From Bacteroidales bacterium UBA1253 (GTDB taxonomy: Bacteria; Bacteroidota; Bacteroidia; Bacteroidales; Paludibacteraceae): a stretch of 19,425 nucleotides of DNA. Positions 1-8,573 of the stretch are shown one piece after another. Made by a program: the position numbers and the translations under genes. The DNA is taken from assembly GCA_002308815.1 (NCBI GenBank), contig DBVX01000076.1:5702-25126 (forward strand), written 5' to 3'. Position 1 is the stretch's first letter. Each line of letters opens with the position of its first letter. Under the pieces are notes generated by a model. That model was not told the origin of the DNA. It ran no database searches and saw only the letters and a program-made list of their open reading frames with translations.

Positions 1-494
1 CCCATATCGAGCATCCGGTCCGCCTCGTCCAGTATGAAGTATTTCACACCCGAGAAATCCACATCGTAGATGTTCATCAGGCTGATGAGCCTTCCGGGCG
101 TGGCGATGGCAATGTCCGCGCCTTTCTGCAGACCGGTCACCTGGTTGCCCCACGCGCCGCCGTCGTTGCCGCCGTAGATGGGAACGGACGAGAACGGCAC
201 GTAGAAGCCGAAACCCTCCATCTGCTGGTCAATCTGCTGTGCCAGCTCGCGGGTGGGAGCCATGATGATGGCGTTCAGTTTGTTCTCATCGTGGTTGTCG
301 TGTTGCAGGTTGGTGAGCAGCGGCAGGATGTACGCCGCCGTCTTGCCCGTGCCGGTCTGCGCGCAACTGATTACGTCCCGCCCATCCAGTAGTACGGGAA
401 TCGTCTTCTCCTGAACGGGTGTGCATTCGTCAAAATGCATGTCCCACAGGGCATCCAGCACTTCGTCCGACAAGTCTAATTCGTCAAAATACAT
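1..494 (-). CDS. DEAD-box RNA helicase, N-terminal part (3' end beyond window)
   Basis: ATP-dependent RNA helicase of the DEAD-box family, RhlE/DeaD-like, expected to act on structured RNA in ribosome assembly or mRNA turnover. Only the first 164 residues lie in the window; the rest runs off the left edge. Translating the minus strand from the ATG at 494 gives MYFDELDLSDEVLDAL, then a Q-motif region (TPVQEKTIP), Walker A AQTGTGKT, motif Ia PTRELAQQ, motif Ib TPGRL and motif II DEAD followed by RMLDMG. These occur in family order, so this is the first RecA-like domain. It starts 30 bp downstream of the radical SAM gene on the same strand, so co-transcription with dnaG is likely. The subfamily cannot be fixed without the C-terminal half. 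Confidence 0.95.
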   Translation of the reverse strand, partial: MYFDELDLSDEVLDALWDMHFDECTPVQEKTIPVLLDGRDVISCAQTGTGKTAAYILPLLTNLQHDNHDENKLNAIIMAPTRELAQQIDQQMEGFGFYVPFSSVPIYGGNDGGAWGNQVTGLQKGADIAIATPGRLISLMNIYDVDFSGVKYFILDEADRMLDM

Positions 495-524
495 ATCTTT
501 GGTCGGTCAATTTTCGATTTGTCA

Positions 525-1283
525 TTATGCGGAAATCTCCACATCGTAACCCTTTTCCCGCATGGGGGCGGCTATCTGCTCCATCCGCTCGCGCGGAGTC
601 TTCCGCAGTGTCCTGACCGGCGTTGCGCGGTCAATCACGTAGATCATTATCCGCATCGGGTGAAGCCTGTCCACCATCCGGTACCAAGCCTCCACCTCCT
701 CATTGGTGGTATTGTCTATCGTCATGCCGTCGCGCGTGCCGCTCAGGAAACAGGTCTGTAGGGTGAAACAGCCGTCAAACTGTTCCAACTGTTCCACAAT
801 CTTTTCCACGGTCAGTCCTTCGTTCACGGGGCAGTCAATGGCGCGCATAGTTTCGTCTATGGCAGAATCCAGTTTCAGAATCCGCTGATCCACTTTCTTC
901 AGTGCGCTGACCACATCCTCGCGCCCCAGTTGGGTCGAATTGCTCAGCACGCATACCTGCGCCTTCGGGCAGTAACGGTCACGGAGCGAGAGAGTATCAT
1001 CAATAATACCCGCGAAATCGGGATGCAGTGTCGGTTCGCCGTTGCCGGAAAAAGTGATTACGTCCGGCATCTCGGTCATCGCTTTGAGAGTTGTTTCCAG
1101 CGCGGAAGCTACCTCCTCCCGCTTGGGAAGGACGGGATGACTGACGGGCGTGTTGAATCCGCACTCGCAGTAGATGCAGTCGAAGGTGCACAGTTTGACC
1201 GAAGTCGGCATCAGGTTGATTCCTAATGACAGTCCCAGACGGCGGGAATGAATCGGTCCGTATATGATGGTGGGGAAAAGCAT
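525..1283 (-). CDS. Radical SAM protein, COG0731-like
   Basis: A 252-residue iron-sulfur enzyme of the radical SAM superfamily. The cluster motif C32-x3-C36-x2-C39 (CTFDCIYC) is intact and would bind the 4Fe-4S cluster that cleaves S-adenosylmethionine. A GNGEPTLHPDF segment near residue 80 matches the SAM-binding strand of the family. The N-terminal GPIHSRRLGLSLGINL block is typical of COG0731 (the wyosine-synthetase-like group), but bacterial members of this group have no firmly assigned substrate, so the reaction is unknown. It starts 22 bp after the dnaG stop and ends 30 bp before the helicase start, which suggests one transcription unit. Length is normal for the family and there is no sign of damage. 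Confidence 0.9.
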   Translation of the reverse strand: MLFPTIIYGPIHSRRLGLSLGINLMPTSVKLCTFDCIYCECGFNTPVSHPVLPKREEVASALETTLKAMTEMPDVITFSGNGEPTLHPDFAGIIDDTLSLRDRYCPKAQVCVLSNSTQLGREDVVSALKKVDQRILKLDSAIDETMRAIDCPVNEGLTVEKIVEQLEQFDGCFTLQTCFLSGTRDGMTIDNTTNEEVEAWYRMVDRLHPMRIMIYVIDRATPVRTLRKTPRERMEQIAAPMREKGYDVEISA

Positions 1284-1305
1284 ATCTGTAAAGGATTTCT
1301 TTGTG

Positions 1306-3369
1306 TTATATGGCTATGATACGGTTGCCCAGCGCGTGGGAAAACTGTCCGCGTATCTGCATGTATTCCATCTGCTGCCGGAGCAGTGCCTGCTGGCTTT
1401 CCGCATCTATTGACGGGTCGGACAACATCCGCTGCACCTCGTCTATGCGCAGGTTGATTAAGTCGAACTTGAGTTCGAGGAGTACCTGCACAATGTAACT
1501 GACCAGTTCGTCCGCCTCCTCCTTTGGCGCGTTCGCCTGTATGTTCTCCGACACGTACTGGCGGCTGAACATCCGGCTGAGCGGATAGGGGTCGGACGAC
1601 AGGCTGATCGCCAGCCGGCTGATGTCCGCGTCCTCGTGAAAGGAGAAGTGCCGCTCGGGGGAGAAGTCCGGCTCCTGCCAATGCTGCTCGTACTCGCCCA
1701 TCACGCGGGCATAGGTTTCGTTGGATGGAGCGATACCGTCCTGTCGGAGTTGGGAGAGGATATACTCCGCCGCTGTCACGGGTCTGCCGTCCGCTTCGGC
1801 GAACAGCGGTTTCTGCCCGTCGCGCAGCAGCACTTGGATGAGGTTGCGGAAATGCGTGTCCAGTTGCGCCTGCCGTTGCTGTGTCCGCTTGTCCTGCGCG
1901 GTGTACATCAGCGATGTGTCCGCCTGCACGGGAGCGGTCGCGGGTTGTTCCGGTGATGCGGGTTCCTGCGCAGCGGCTTGCGGCGATGCGGAAGTGGTGT
2001 CACCTGCGTTCATCCCCTCTTTCCTTTTCTGCCGCTCGTCAATGTAGTTGCGGCGCTGGCGCGTCATCACACGGTGGAGGTCCTGCTCGCCGGTGCCGGA
2101 CAGTTCCGACAACAGACGTATATGCTCGCTGCGCCTGACCAGTTCGGGTTCGATGGCAATTGAATGGAGGATGTCGGTCAGAGCCTGCGAGCGGCGGATT
2201 GGGTCGTTACCTGCGTCCCGCAGCAGCAGATCCGCCTTGTAGTGGATGAAATCCGTGCTGTGGGTGCGTATGTATTCCATAACGAGCGAGGCATCCGTGC
2301 TGCGGACAAACTCATCAGGATCCTTGCCGTCGGGCAGAAGCAGCACCTGCACGTTCATACCCTCCTCCAGTACCATGTCTATCCCGCGCAGGGCGGCATG
2401 GATGCCCGCCGCATCACTGTCATAGATGATGGTGATATTGTCAGTGAAACGGTGGATAAGACGTATCTGCTCCTTTGTCAGAGCCGTTCCGCCGCTGGAC
2501 ACCACGTTCTGTATGCCGGACTGATACAACGAGATGACATCCATCTGCCCTTCCACCAAATAGCATCGGTCTTCGCGCTTGATGGCCTGCTTGGCGAGGA
2601 ACATACCGTACAGTTCGCGCGTCTTGGAGTAGATGATTGAGTCGGGCGAATTGACGTACTTGCCCGTGTTCTCCTTCTTCTTGAGTATACGGCCCGCGAA
2701 CGCCACCGTCTTGCCAGAAACGGTGTAAATGGGGAAGATGACACGGTCACGGAAACGGTCGTACAGCCGTCCGTCCTCCGATTTGCCGACAAGCCCTGTG
2801 CCGATGCCCGAGTCGGTGTCGCTCACGATGAAGCGTTCAGCGAAGCCTTTCTTTTTGAGCGCGTCCGTCAGGGGATTGCCCTTCGCGGGACTGTAACCCA
2901 GGGAGAACTTGCGGATGGTGTCGTCCTGCAGACCGCGCTCGCGGAAATACCCCAGTCCGACGGCTCTGCCTTCCGCTGTTTCCCACAGTTGCTCTGCAAA
3001 CCATTTCGCAGCAAACTCATTGACCACGAACATTGACTCGCGGTTGTCCTGCCGCTGCTGCTCCTCCTGCGTCAACTCTCTGTCCTCCACCTCAATATGG
3101 TACCGCTTTGCCAGCAACTTGAGCGCGTCGGGATACGCGCACTGTTCAATCTCCATCACGAAATTGACCACATTGCCCGCCTTGCCGCAGCCGAAACATT
3201 TGTATATGCCTTTGGAGGGGGATACGGTGAAACTGCCCGTCTTCTCCGAGTGGAACGGACACAGACCAATCAGGTTCGCGCCGCGCTTTTTGAGCGATAC
3301 GTACTGCCCCACCACGTCCTCTATATGGGCTGCGGAGTAAATCCTGTCTATGGTGTCACGGGGTATCAT
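1306..3369 (-). CDS. dnaG: DNA primase DnaG
   Basis: Makes the RNA primers for chromosomal DNA replication together with the DnaB helicase. I place the start at 3369 (MIPRDTIDRIYSA, a family-typical N terminus), giving 687 residues, rather than at an upstream in-frame ATG at 3399 that lies inside the likely promoter. Domains in order: CHC2 zinc ribbon with C37-x2-H40 and C58-x2-C61; catalytic core about residues 110-400, including the Toprim motifs EGQMD and YDSDAAG and the DGKDPDEF segment; a proline- and alanine-rich linker; and a C-terminal helical domain of about 150 residues expected to bind DnaB. It is divergent from the secreted-protein gene at 3492 and leads the dnaG-radical SAM-helicase run. 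Confidence 0.97.
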   Translation of the reverse strand: MIPRDTIDRIYSAAHIEDVVGQYVSLKKRGANLIGLCPFHSEKTGSFTVSPSKGIYKCFGCGKAGNVVNFVMEIEQCAYPDALKLLAKRYHIEVEDRELTQEEQQRQDNRESMFVVNEFAAKWFAEQLWETAEGRAVGLGYFRERGLQDDTIRKFSLGYSPAKGNPLTDALKKKGFAERFIVSDTDSGIGTGLVGKSEDGRLYDRFRDRVIFPIYTVSGKTVAFAGRILKKKENTGKYVNSPDSIIYSKTRELYGMFLAKQAIKREDRCYLVEGQMDVISLYQSGIQNVVSSGGTALTKEQIRLIHRFTDNITIIYDSDAAGIHAALRGIDMVLEEGMNVQVLLLPDGKDPDEFVRSTDASLVMEYIRTHSTDFIHYKADLLLRDAGNDPIRRSQALTDILHSIAIEPELVRRSEHIRLLSELSGTGEQDLHRVMTRQRRNYIDERQKRKEGMNAGDTTSASPQAAAQEPASPEQPATAPVQADTSLMYTAQDKRTQQRQAQLDTHFRNLIQVLLRDGQKPLFAEADGRPVTAAEYILSQLRQDGIAPSNETYARVMGEYEQHWQEPDFSPERHFSFHEDADISRLAISLSSDPYPLSRMFSRQYVSENIQANAPKEEADELVSYIVQVLLELKFDLINLRIDEVQRMLSDPSIDAESQQALLRQQMEYMQIRGQFSHALGNRIIAI

Positions 3370-3396
3370 TAGACCAACGTTTCTGCCTACCGACCG

Positions 3397-3404
3397 CAAA
3401 AGTA
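3397..3404 (-). promoter_or_regulatory. Putative dnaG promoter, -7 box
   Basis: The minus strand reads TACTTTTG here, a full match to the Bacteroidota -7 consensus TAnnTTTG, 28 bp upstream of the dnaG ATG at 3369. No good TTTG is found at the expected -33 position (minus strand reads TTTC with a 20-bp gap), so the promoter is either weak or relies on the -7 box. Confidence 0.5.
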
Positions 3405-3433
3405 ATGCATCGGTTTGAATAAATGAAAAATTT

Positions 3434-3465
3434 TTTGCGTATTATGGCAATAAGTTGTATCTTTG
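3434..3465 (+). promoter_or_regulatory. Promoter of the T9SS cargo gene (TTTG-N20-TATCTTTG)
   Basis: TTTG at 3434-3437 and TATCTTTG at 3458-3465 are separated by exactly 20 bp, matching the primary sigma-factor promoter of Bacteroides and relatives. The ATG at 3492 is 27 bp downstream, so the leader would be about 20 nt. It lies back-to-back with the dnaG promoter inside a 122-bp divergent region. Confidence 0.8.
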
Positions 3466-3491
3466 CCGTTGTAGCGATTCAGTAAGTTGTC

Positions 3492-6400
3492 ATGGCAAGC
3501 ATATACAGACATAGGATTCTTTTGCCGGTGCTTACGCTATGTGCGTCCGTGTCCCTCTGCGCGCAGCATTACCGCGTTGATTACGAAGGCGAAGGGACTC
3601 CCGCTGTCGAGATTCGCTATTACGCGGGCGACATATTGCGGGAAGACTACAACGAGCATGCCTCAGTCTCGTTTGCCGAATGTTTTGTCCTCATTTCAGA
3701 CGAGGAGGACGACATTACAGGCATCACGTTCGCCTATACAAAGGGAGAGGAATCGGTATATAAGCCGGTTCTGATTGGTGTTGACAGCGTAAACGTGACC
3801 GGCTCAAGGGAACTGACGACATGGACCAAGAACAACCGCAACAAATCCCATCCGGGGCATTTCCTTTACCCATACGTCAAGACGGGACTCGAAGTGGGAA
3901 TCTATCGCGACACGCTTGTTATTCAGGGACAGTTGCGCGGCGCAACGCTTACCATCAGCCTCTTCCTCGAGCAGCGAGTGGCTCGTTTCCACGAGGTCTA
4001 TATTGACAAGGGCGAGACATACACGTTTCAGGGGGAGCAACTTTCCGTTTCAGGTAGGTACATCCGGGAAACCGATGTGCTTGACCTTGTCGTTGTTGAG
4101 CCGTGCGAAGTGCATATTGAGGCATCCGAAACCTTCTTGCACGACCCCGGCACGGTCCAGCTCAATGCCGACCGCGCAGGCGACTATTACGAGTGGACAG
4201 GCTACGGACTGGATGACCCTGCCATCCGCAACCCGAAAGCCACCATCGACACGGACGGAGAAAAGGAATACACGATGGAACTTACCGCCTTCACGGAGAC
4301 AGGGCCTAACCTCGCCCCGAACGGAAATTTTGAAGGGGGATACACAGGCTTTGAGACGGACTACGATGCCATAAGCAATCCGCTCTTCTTCATCTATTTC
4401 AAGGGGTACGAAAATATCTACATTAAGGGCGCGGGGCATTATTCGCTCGTAGTCTATCCTAACCAGGTTAACGGACCGTGGCCGATATGCAAGTACGACG
4501 GGTATATGATGGTCATCGACGGTCATTATATAGCCAACAACCGTGTCTATGCCTCGTATGTCACTGTCGAACCGCATACTTGGTATGCCTTTTCGGTTGA
4601 TGTAGCCAGTGTATCGAACATAGTCACCAATCAGCCTAAACTGCAATTCTATATCAAAGACCAGGTACTCGGCGACAGCCATGTGCCGAATACCACTGCT
4701 TGTGACTGGAAGAAACTATATACAATTTGGTATTCCGGCGAGACGGCAGGTTCCATACCCATTATCCTGCGCAACACGCAGACTGCCTCAGGTGGTAACG
4801 ACTTCGCTATTGACAACCTCTCTTTCCGCAAGCTCTGCCGCGCAACCGACCGCCTTACTATTAAAGCCGATTTCTCTGCTGCTCCCGAATGTGAAGTGAA
4901 TATTGAGGCTTCCGAAACAGAACTCTGTCATACTGATGAAGTGCAACTCACCACAGACAGGGAAGCCGACTACTACCTCTGGCGCGGATACGGACTTAAC
5001 GACACCACCATCCGCAACCCCGTAGCCGCCCTTGACCAACGGGGCGACTACACCTACGAAGTCACCGTCAAGAGTTACACCGAGTACGGCGACAACCTCA
5101 TCACCAATGGCGATTTTGAGACGGGCGATGCCGGCTTCATCTCCGATTATAAGTATTCCCCCTACAATGAAGAGAATATGGGGCATGGTATATCCCCGGG
5201 CAGATACAGTATTGTTGACTACCCGATGCAGGTCAACTGGCCGTGGGCTGCTTGTACCTATGACGGAAAGATGATGGTGGTGGACGGCAAGAACGACAAC
5301 AAAAACAACGATGTCTTCCGTACCGAGGTGGACGTGAAACCGGACACGTGGTATGCCTTCTCCTGCGAAGTGGCCACCGTTTCGGATTCCTATAGTTTAT
5401 GGGATGTGGCTTCCTTGCAATTCTATATCGATGGCATCGTGTTTAGCGAAATCCACCACCCCGATACAGCACACGTCACCGGATATGGAGCTGGTTATCG
5501 TGTCTGCCGTTGGAAAAAAATATACCAGCTGTGGTATAGCGATGACAATTCCCATATCGTAATCTCCTTGCAAGACCATAACGGTGTGTCCAGCGGAAAC
5601 GACTTCGCTGTGGACAACCTCCGCTTTATGCCTGTATGCGAAGCATCCGACACCATCCATATCCACGTCAATACCAATGCGCAGGACACGGTGTATCGGA
5701 CCTTCACCGCCTGCGGCAGTTATATGTGGCACGACAAGGAATATAAAGAGTCCGGCACCTACCTGTGGACAGGCAAAACCACAGCGGGCTGCGATAGTGT
5801 GGAACAACTCTCTTTGACCATTGCGCAGCCGCAGTTTGTGCCTCTTACCGCAACAGCCTGCGATAGTTATACGTGGCACGGAACGGACTATACCGAATCC
5901 GGCACCTACCGATGGGAGACACAAACCCTCCTCGGCTGCGACAGCGTAGAAGAACTGACGCTCACCATTCATCCCTCCTATCTTATTCCCGACACTGTTA
6001 TTACCTGCGACACATATACATGGCAGGGCGAGACATATACTCTTTCAGGCGACTACCGTAAGGACTATAAGACCCTGCACGGTTGCGATAGTGTATTTAC
6101 TTTGCATCTTACCGTCAACTATAGCGGTAAAGAGGAAGAAGAGATGATTGAGTACAAAGAGTATATGTGGAAGGGGCAGAACTACACATCCTCCGGCGAC
6201 TATCAGTTCGACACTCTCACTACCCATGGCTGCGACAGCCTCGTCACTCTTCATCTCACTATTGTTGATACGCCTTTTGTTGCCGCCTTATTGCCCGTAG
6301 CAGACCTCTGTGCCGATGACTATAATGTGGCTCTTGAGTACACCCTCTCCAATGTCCTCCTATCGCCGCAAAGTCTGGATGTGACGTTCAGCAACAGCCG

Positions 6401-6998
6401 TTTCTCCGATATCCGGTCGGAAGATGTAAGCGGCACGATACTCTTTCCCGTACCCGACAGCATCCGCCCCGATTACTACAGCGGGCTGCTTGCCATCCGC
6501 TACAAGTCCTACGTGCAGGAGATGCCTTTCTCGTTCCTTGTGCGCTATCCGTCCACGGTCATCGGACAGAAGTGGAACAATGTGCTTGCGCTCAAGAACA
6601 GCCGCTACAACGGAGGATACCTGTGGGATGCCTACCGCTGGTACGTGGATAATACCGAACTGGCAGGCGAAACGCAGTCCTTCATCTATTGCGGGGTAGG
6701 GAAGACTCTCCTGATGGGGCATCCTTATCACGCTTCGTTGCGGCGTGTCGGTGAGGACTATTTCATTCCTACCTGTCCGATTATTCCCGTTCCGCACGAG
6801 GATTGGAAACCCATCCCAACCCTGTTCCAACCTGGGCAACACGTTGCCGGTCGGCGCGCAGGGAAAGAGGTTACGGTTACGTTCTACGATATGCTCGGTC
6901 GCGTAGTGGTGAGTGGAACGGAGGTCAATGCGCCGTCCGTGCCGGGCGTGTATATGCTTGAAGCAGACGGTCAAATCCAAAAAACGATAGTCAGATGA
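3492..6998 (+). CDS. Large multi-domain secreted protein with T9SS C-terminal domain
   Basis: A 1168-residue protein expected to cross the inner membrane by Sec and the outer membrane by the type IX secretion system. Residues 1-24 form a signal peptide with likely cleavage after SLCA. Residues about 204-463 and 465-720 are two tandem copies of one module: an Ig/PKD-like domain (EVHIEASET and EVNIEASET, then YGLDDPAIRNP and YGLNDTTIRNP), followed by a domain opening with NLxxNGxFExG, which resembles CenC-type carbohydrate-binding folds. Residues about 734-930 hold four repeats of roughly 45-50 residues, each with W, SGxY and GCDS(V/L)xxLxLT(I/V). The last 70 or so residues resemble a type A T9SS sorting domain (VTFYDMLGRVV, then [18 protein letters not shown]), though the usual leading YPNP box is not clear. 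No catalytic domain is recognised; adhesion or glycan binding is inference. The start follows a strong promoter, and the stop overlaps the next gene. Confidence 0.9.
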   Translation: MASIYRHRILLPVLTLCASVSLCAQHYRVDYEGEGTPAVEIRYYAGDILREDYNEHASVSFAECFVLISDEEDDITGITFAYTKGEESVYKPVLIGVDSVNVTGSRELTTWTKNNRNKSHPGHFLYPYVKTGLEVGIYRDTLVIQGQLRGATLTISLFLEQRVARFHEVYIDKGETYTFQGEQLSVSGRYIRETDVLDLVVVEPCEVHIEASETFLHDPGTVQLNADRAGDYYEWTGYGLDDPAIRNPKATIDTDGEKEYTMELTAFTETGPNLAPNGNFEGGYTGFETDYDAISNPLFFIYFKGYENIYIKGAGHYSLVVYPNQVNGPWPICKYDGYMMVIDGHYIANNRVYASYVTVEPHTWYAFSVDVASVSNIVTNQPKLQFYIKDQVLGDSHVPNTTACDWKKLYTIWYSGETAGSIPIILRNTQTASGGNDFAIDNLSFRKLCRATDRLTIKADFSAAPECEVNIEASETELCHTDEVQLTTDREADYYLWRGYGLNDTTIRNPVAALDQRGDYTYEVTVKSYTEYGDNLITNGDFETGDAGFISDYKYSPYNEENMGHGISPGRYSIVDYPMQVNWPWAACTYDGKMMVVDGKNDNKNNDVFRTEVDVKPDTWYAFSCEVATVSDSYSLWDVASLQFYIDGIVFSEIHHPDTAHVTGYGAGYRVCRWKKIYQLWYSDDNSHIVISLQDHNGVSSGNDFAVDNLRFMPVCEASDTIHIHVNTNAQDTVYRTFTACGSYMWHDKEYKESGTYLWTGKTTAGCDSVEQLSLTIAQPQFVPLTATACDSYTWHGTDYTESGTYRWETQTLLGCDSVEELTLTIHPSYLIPDTVITCDTYTWQGETYTLSGDYRKDYKTLHGCDSVFTLHLTVNYSGKEEEEMIEYKEYMWKGQNYTSSGDYQFDTLTTHGCDSLVTLHLTIVDTPFVAALLPVADLCADDYNVALEYTLSNVLLSPQSLDVTFSNSRFSDIRSEDVSGTILFPVPDSIRPDYYSGLLAIRYKSYVQEMPFSFLVRYPSTVIGQKWNNVLALKNSRYNGGYLWDAYRWYVDNTELAGETQSFIYCGVGKTLLMGHPYHASLRRVGEDYFIPTCPIIPVPHEDWKPIPTLFQPGQHVAGRRAGKEVTVTFYDMLGRVVVSGTEVNAPSVPGVYMLEADGQIQKTIVR
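4101..5670 (+). repeat. Intragenic tandem duplication of an Ig-like plus CBM-like module
   Basis: Two coding units, about 4101-4880 and 4884-5670, encode the same domain order with matching landmarks: xCEVxIEASET, a YYxWxGYGLxD(D/T)xIRNP block, NL(A/I)xNGxFExG, NxPWxxCxYDGxMMVxDG-like blocks, a TWYAFSxxVA strand and a final NDFAxDNLxF. The units differ in length, mainly through loop insertions in the second, and the nucleotide sequence has clearly diverged, so the duplication is not recent. Confidence 0.8.
5691..6270 (+). repeat. Four GCDS-type coding repeats
   Basis: Four consecutive coding repeats of about 140-150 bp each. Each carries a YxW strand (SYMWHDKEY, SYTWHGTDY, TYTWQGETY, EYMWKGQNY), an SGxY turn and a terminal GCDS(V/L)xxLxLT(I/V). 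Repeats of this kind form stalk-like stretches in many secreted Bacteroidota proteins. The fourth has lost the first cysteine seen in the others (ACGS, ACDS, TCDT, then EYKE). Confidence 0.85.
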
Positions 6999-7861
6999 GC
7001 CTCTTTGCCACCATACTGCTTGCCGTCCATTCGTTCGCCTTGTGGTGCGACCTTGGGTTTCATTGGGAGGCGTTCACCTCTCCCCGCCCCAGCATAGAGC
7101 AGACCATATCTTCCATCGGAGGCGCGGGTGCCACGCTCGGTCTCGGCTACCGCTATGAGGATGACGGATTCCTTCTCCAGTTAGGGCCGGAAATCGGCTA
7201 CCGGTACAGTCTTATGAAGCAGAGCGATTTCTCAGACCAGTTCAGGATGCGCGACACGGAATGGGAACCGATGCAGATGTATTTCGATTTCTCTTCCATC
7301 CGCGAACACCATCGGCAGGTGCAGGCGGATCTGGCTTTCCTTGTCGGTTACGAAACGAAGTTCCGTCTCTATTTCCTGGGCGGTCCCCGCCTGGGATACG
7401 TCTTTTACCAGCCTACCTCTGTCACGTCGGTAGTGACGACGCGCGGACGGTATGACGAGTTCATCGGCATCGACGGGGACGGTCTGTTCGAGAATATGCC
7501 CGACCATTTCTTCGACACGCAGCGCAGGTCGGTAACGGCAAAGTATGAACCGACTCTGAAATTGTCCTTCCCGCTGGAAATCGGCTATCGTTTCCCGCTC
7601 AACACGCGCACGCCTTATTCGCGTTTCTCGTTAGCGGTGGCGTTGTTTGCGGACTACGGTATGCTGTTTACGGGGGACAACAGAACCGACATAAAGGCGG
7701 CAACCTATCCCAATGACCCTGTCAAGCCGGAGTTCTATCCGTACGCCAACCCGTTCCTCTACAGAGGTGTTGACAATTCGTTTGTAGGGAACGCACTCGT
7801 CGGCATCAAACTGACGTTCCTCTTCTCCGCGTCCCGCTCCTTCCCCTGCTTCTGCCTGTAA
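6995..7861 (+). CDS. Predicted outer-membrane beta-barrel protein
   Basis: A 288-residue protein whose ATG overlaps the stop of the upstream cargo gene (ATGA, 4 bp), so the two are probably translationally coupled. It starts with a short hydrophobic segment ([13 protein letters not shown]) that could be a signal peptide. The remainder alternates aromatic/hydrophobic and polar residues in strand-like blocks ([74 protein letters not shown]), with tyrosines and glycines placed as in outer-membrane barrels. I do not recognise a named family. Pairing with the T9SS substrate suggests it anchors, exports or stabilises that protein, but this is inference. Oddity: the last strand ends LTFLF but is followed by an extra 11 residues ending FPCFCL. 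Confidence 0.8.
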   Translation: MSLFATILLAVHSFALWCDLGFHWEAFTSPRPSIEQTISSIGGAGATLGLGYRYEDDGFLLQLGPEIGYRYSLMKQSDFSDQFRMRDTEWEPMQMYFDFSSIREHHRQVQADLAFLVGYETKFRLYFLGGPRLGYVFYQPTSVTSVVTTRGRYDEFIGIDGDGLFENMPDHFFDTQRRSVTAKYEPTLKLSFPLEIGYRFPLNTRTPYSRFSLAVALFADYGMLFTGDNRTDIKAATYPNDPVKPEFYPYANPFLYRGVDNSFVGNALVGIKLTFLFSASRSFPCFCL

Positions 7862-7938
7862 TGACAATCCCGATAAGACTCTCTCGGACTATATACAGGT
7901 GGGGATGAGTCACGGAAAAAGATGCCAGAATATATTCG

Positions 7939-7970
7939 TTTGCAGATATCGGACAAACAGAGTACTTTTG
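7939..7970 (+). promoter_or_regulatory. folE promoter (TTTG-N20-TACTTTTG)
   Basis: TTTG at 7939-7942 and TACTTTTG at 7963-7970 are separated by exactly 20 bp, both matching the Bacteroidota consensus. The ATG at 7989 is 18 bp downstream, so the leader is very short. This rules out a longer reading frame that opens at 7899, upstream of the promoter. Confidence 0.82.
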
Positions 7971-7988
7971 CGGCAAAACAATACAGCA

Positions 7989-8573
7989 ATGGATTTACAG
8001 GCATTCACACCCAACGAAACACTCGTACGCGAGATAGGCGGCCATGTGCGCACCATCCTTAACAAGATAGGCGAGGACACCGGACGCGAAGGACTGAAGA
8101 AAACCCCCGAACGCGTGGGCAAGGCGTTCCAGTTCCTGACCAAAGGCTACAACGAGGATCCTGAAGCCATCCTTCGCTCGGCACTGTTCGAGGAAGACTA
8201 CCGCCAGATGGTGGTGGTGAAGGACATCGATTTCTACTCGCTCTGCGAACACCACCTGCTGCCGTTCTTCGGCAAGGCACACGTCGCATATATCCCCAAC
8301 GGCAAGATTACGGGACTGAGCAAGATAGCGCGCGTGGTGGATGTGTTCGCACGCCGCTGCCAAGTGCAGGAACGCATGACCACACAGATAAAAGACTGCA
8401 TACAGAACACGCTGAACCCGTTAGGCGTGATGGTGGTAATAGAAGCCGAACACCTGTGTATGCAGATGCGTGGCGTGCAGAAACAGCACTCACTGACCAC
8501 CACATCGGACTTCACCGGAGCCTTCACACGTCCGGAGACACGCGAGGAGTTCCTCCGCCTGATTCATTCCTGA
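7989..8573 (+). CDS. folE: GTP cyclohydrolase I
   Basis: Converts GTP to 7,8-dihydroneopterin triphosphate and formate, the first step of tetrahydrofolate (and queuosine/pterin) synthesis; cytosolic homodecamer in known members. The 194-residue product shows the zinc and active-site block [10 protein letters not shown] (C86, H88, H89) and the second block [11 protein letters not shown] (C157), plus [15 protein letters not shown] and the C-terminal TSxFxGxF motif, all as in the type I family. I chose 7989 ([10 protein letters not shown]) because the promoter lies just upstream. The stop overlaps by 10 bp the 3' end of the convergent acyltransferase gene. Confidence 0.97.
   Translation: MDLQAFTPNETLVREIGGHVRTILNKIGEDTGREGLKKTPERVGKAFQFLTKGYNEDPEAILRSALFEEDYRQMVVVKDIDFYSLCEHHLLPFFGKAHVAYIPNGKITGLSKIARVVDVFARRCQVQERMTTQIKDCIQNTLNPLGVMVVIEAEHLCMQMRGVQKQHSLTTTSDFTGAFTRPETREEFLRLIHS

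Noticed and set aside
3370..3399. Upstream in-frame ATG adding 10 residues to DnaG
   Set aside because: It overlaps the TACTTTTG -7 box, and DnaG proteins normally begin at MIPRDTI-like sequences.
7862..7938. Terminator between the barrel gene and folE
   Set aside because: Only a 4-bp CCGA/TCGG pairing is visible near 7868-7885, with no T-run; too weak to call.
7899..7988. Upstream start giving a 224-residue FolE
   Set aside because: This start lies upstream of the promoter boxes at 7939-7970, and the 30 extra residues have no family counterpart.
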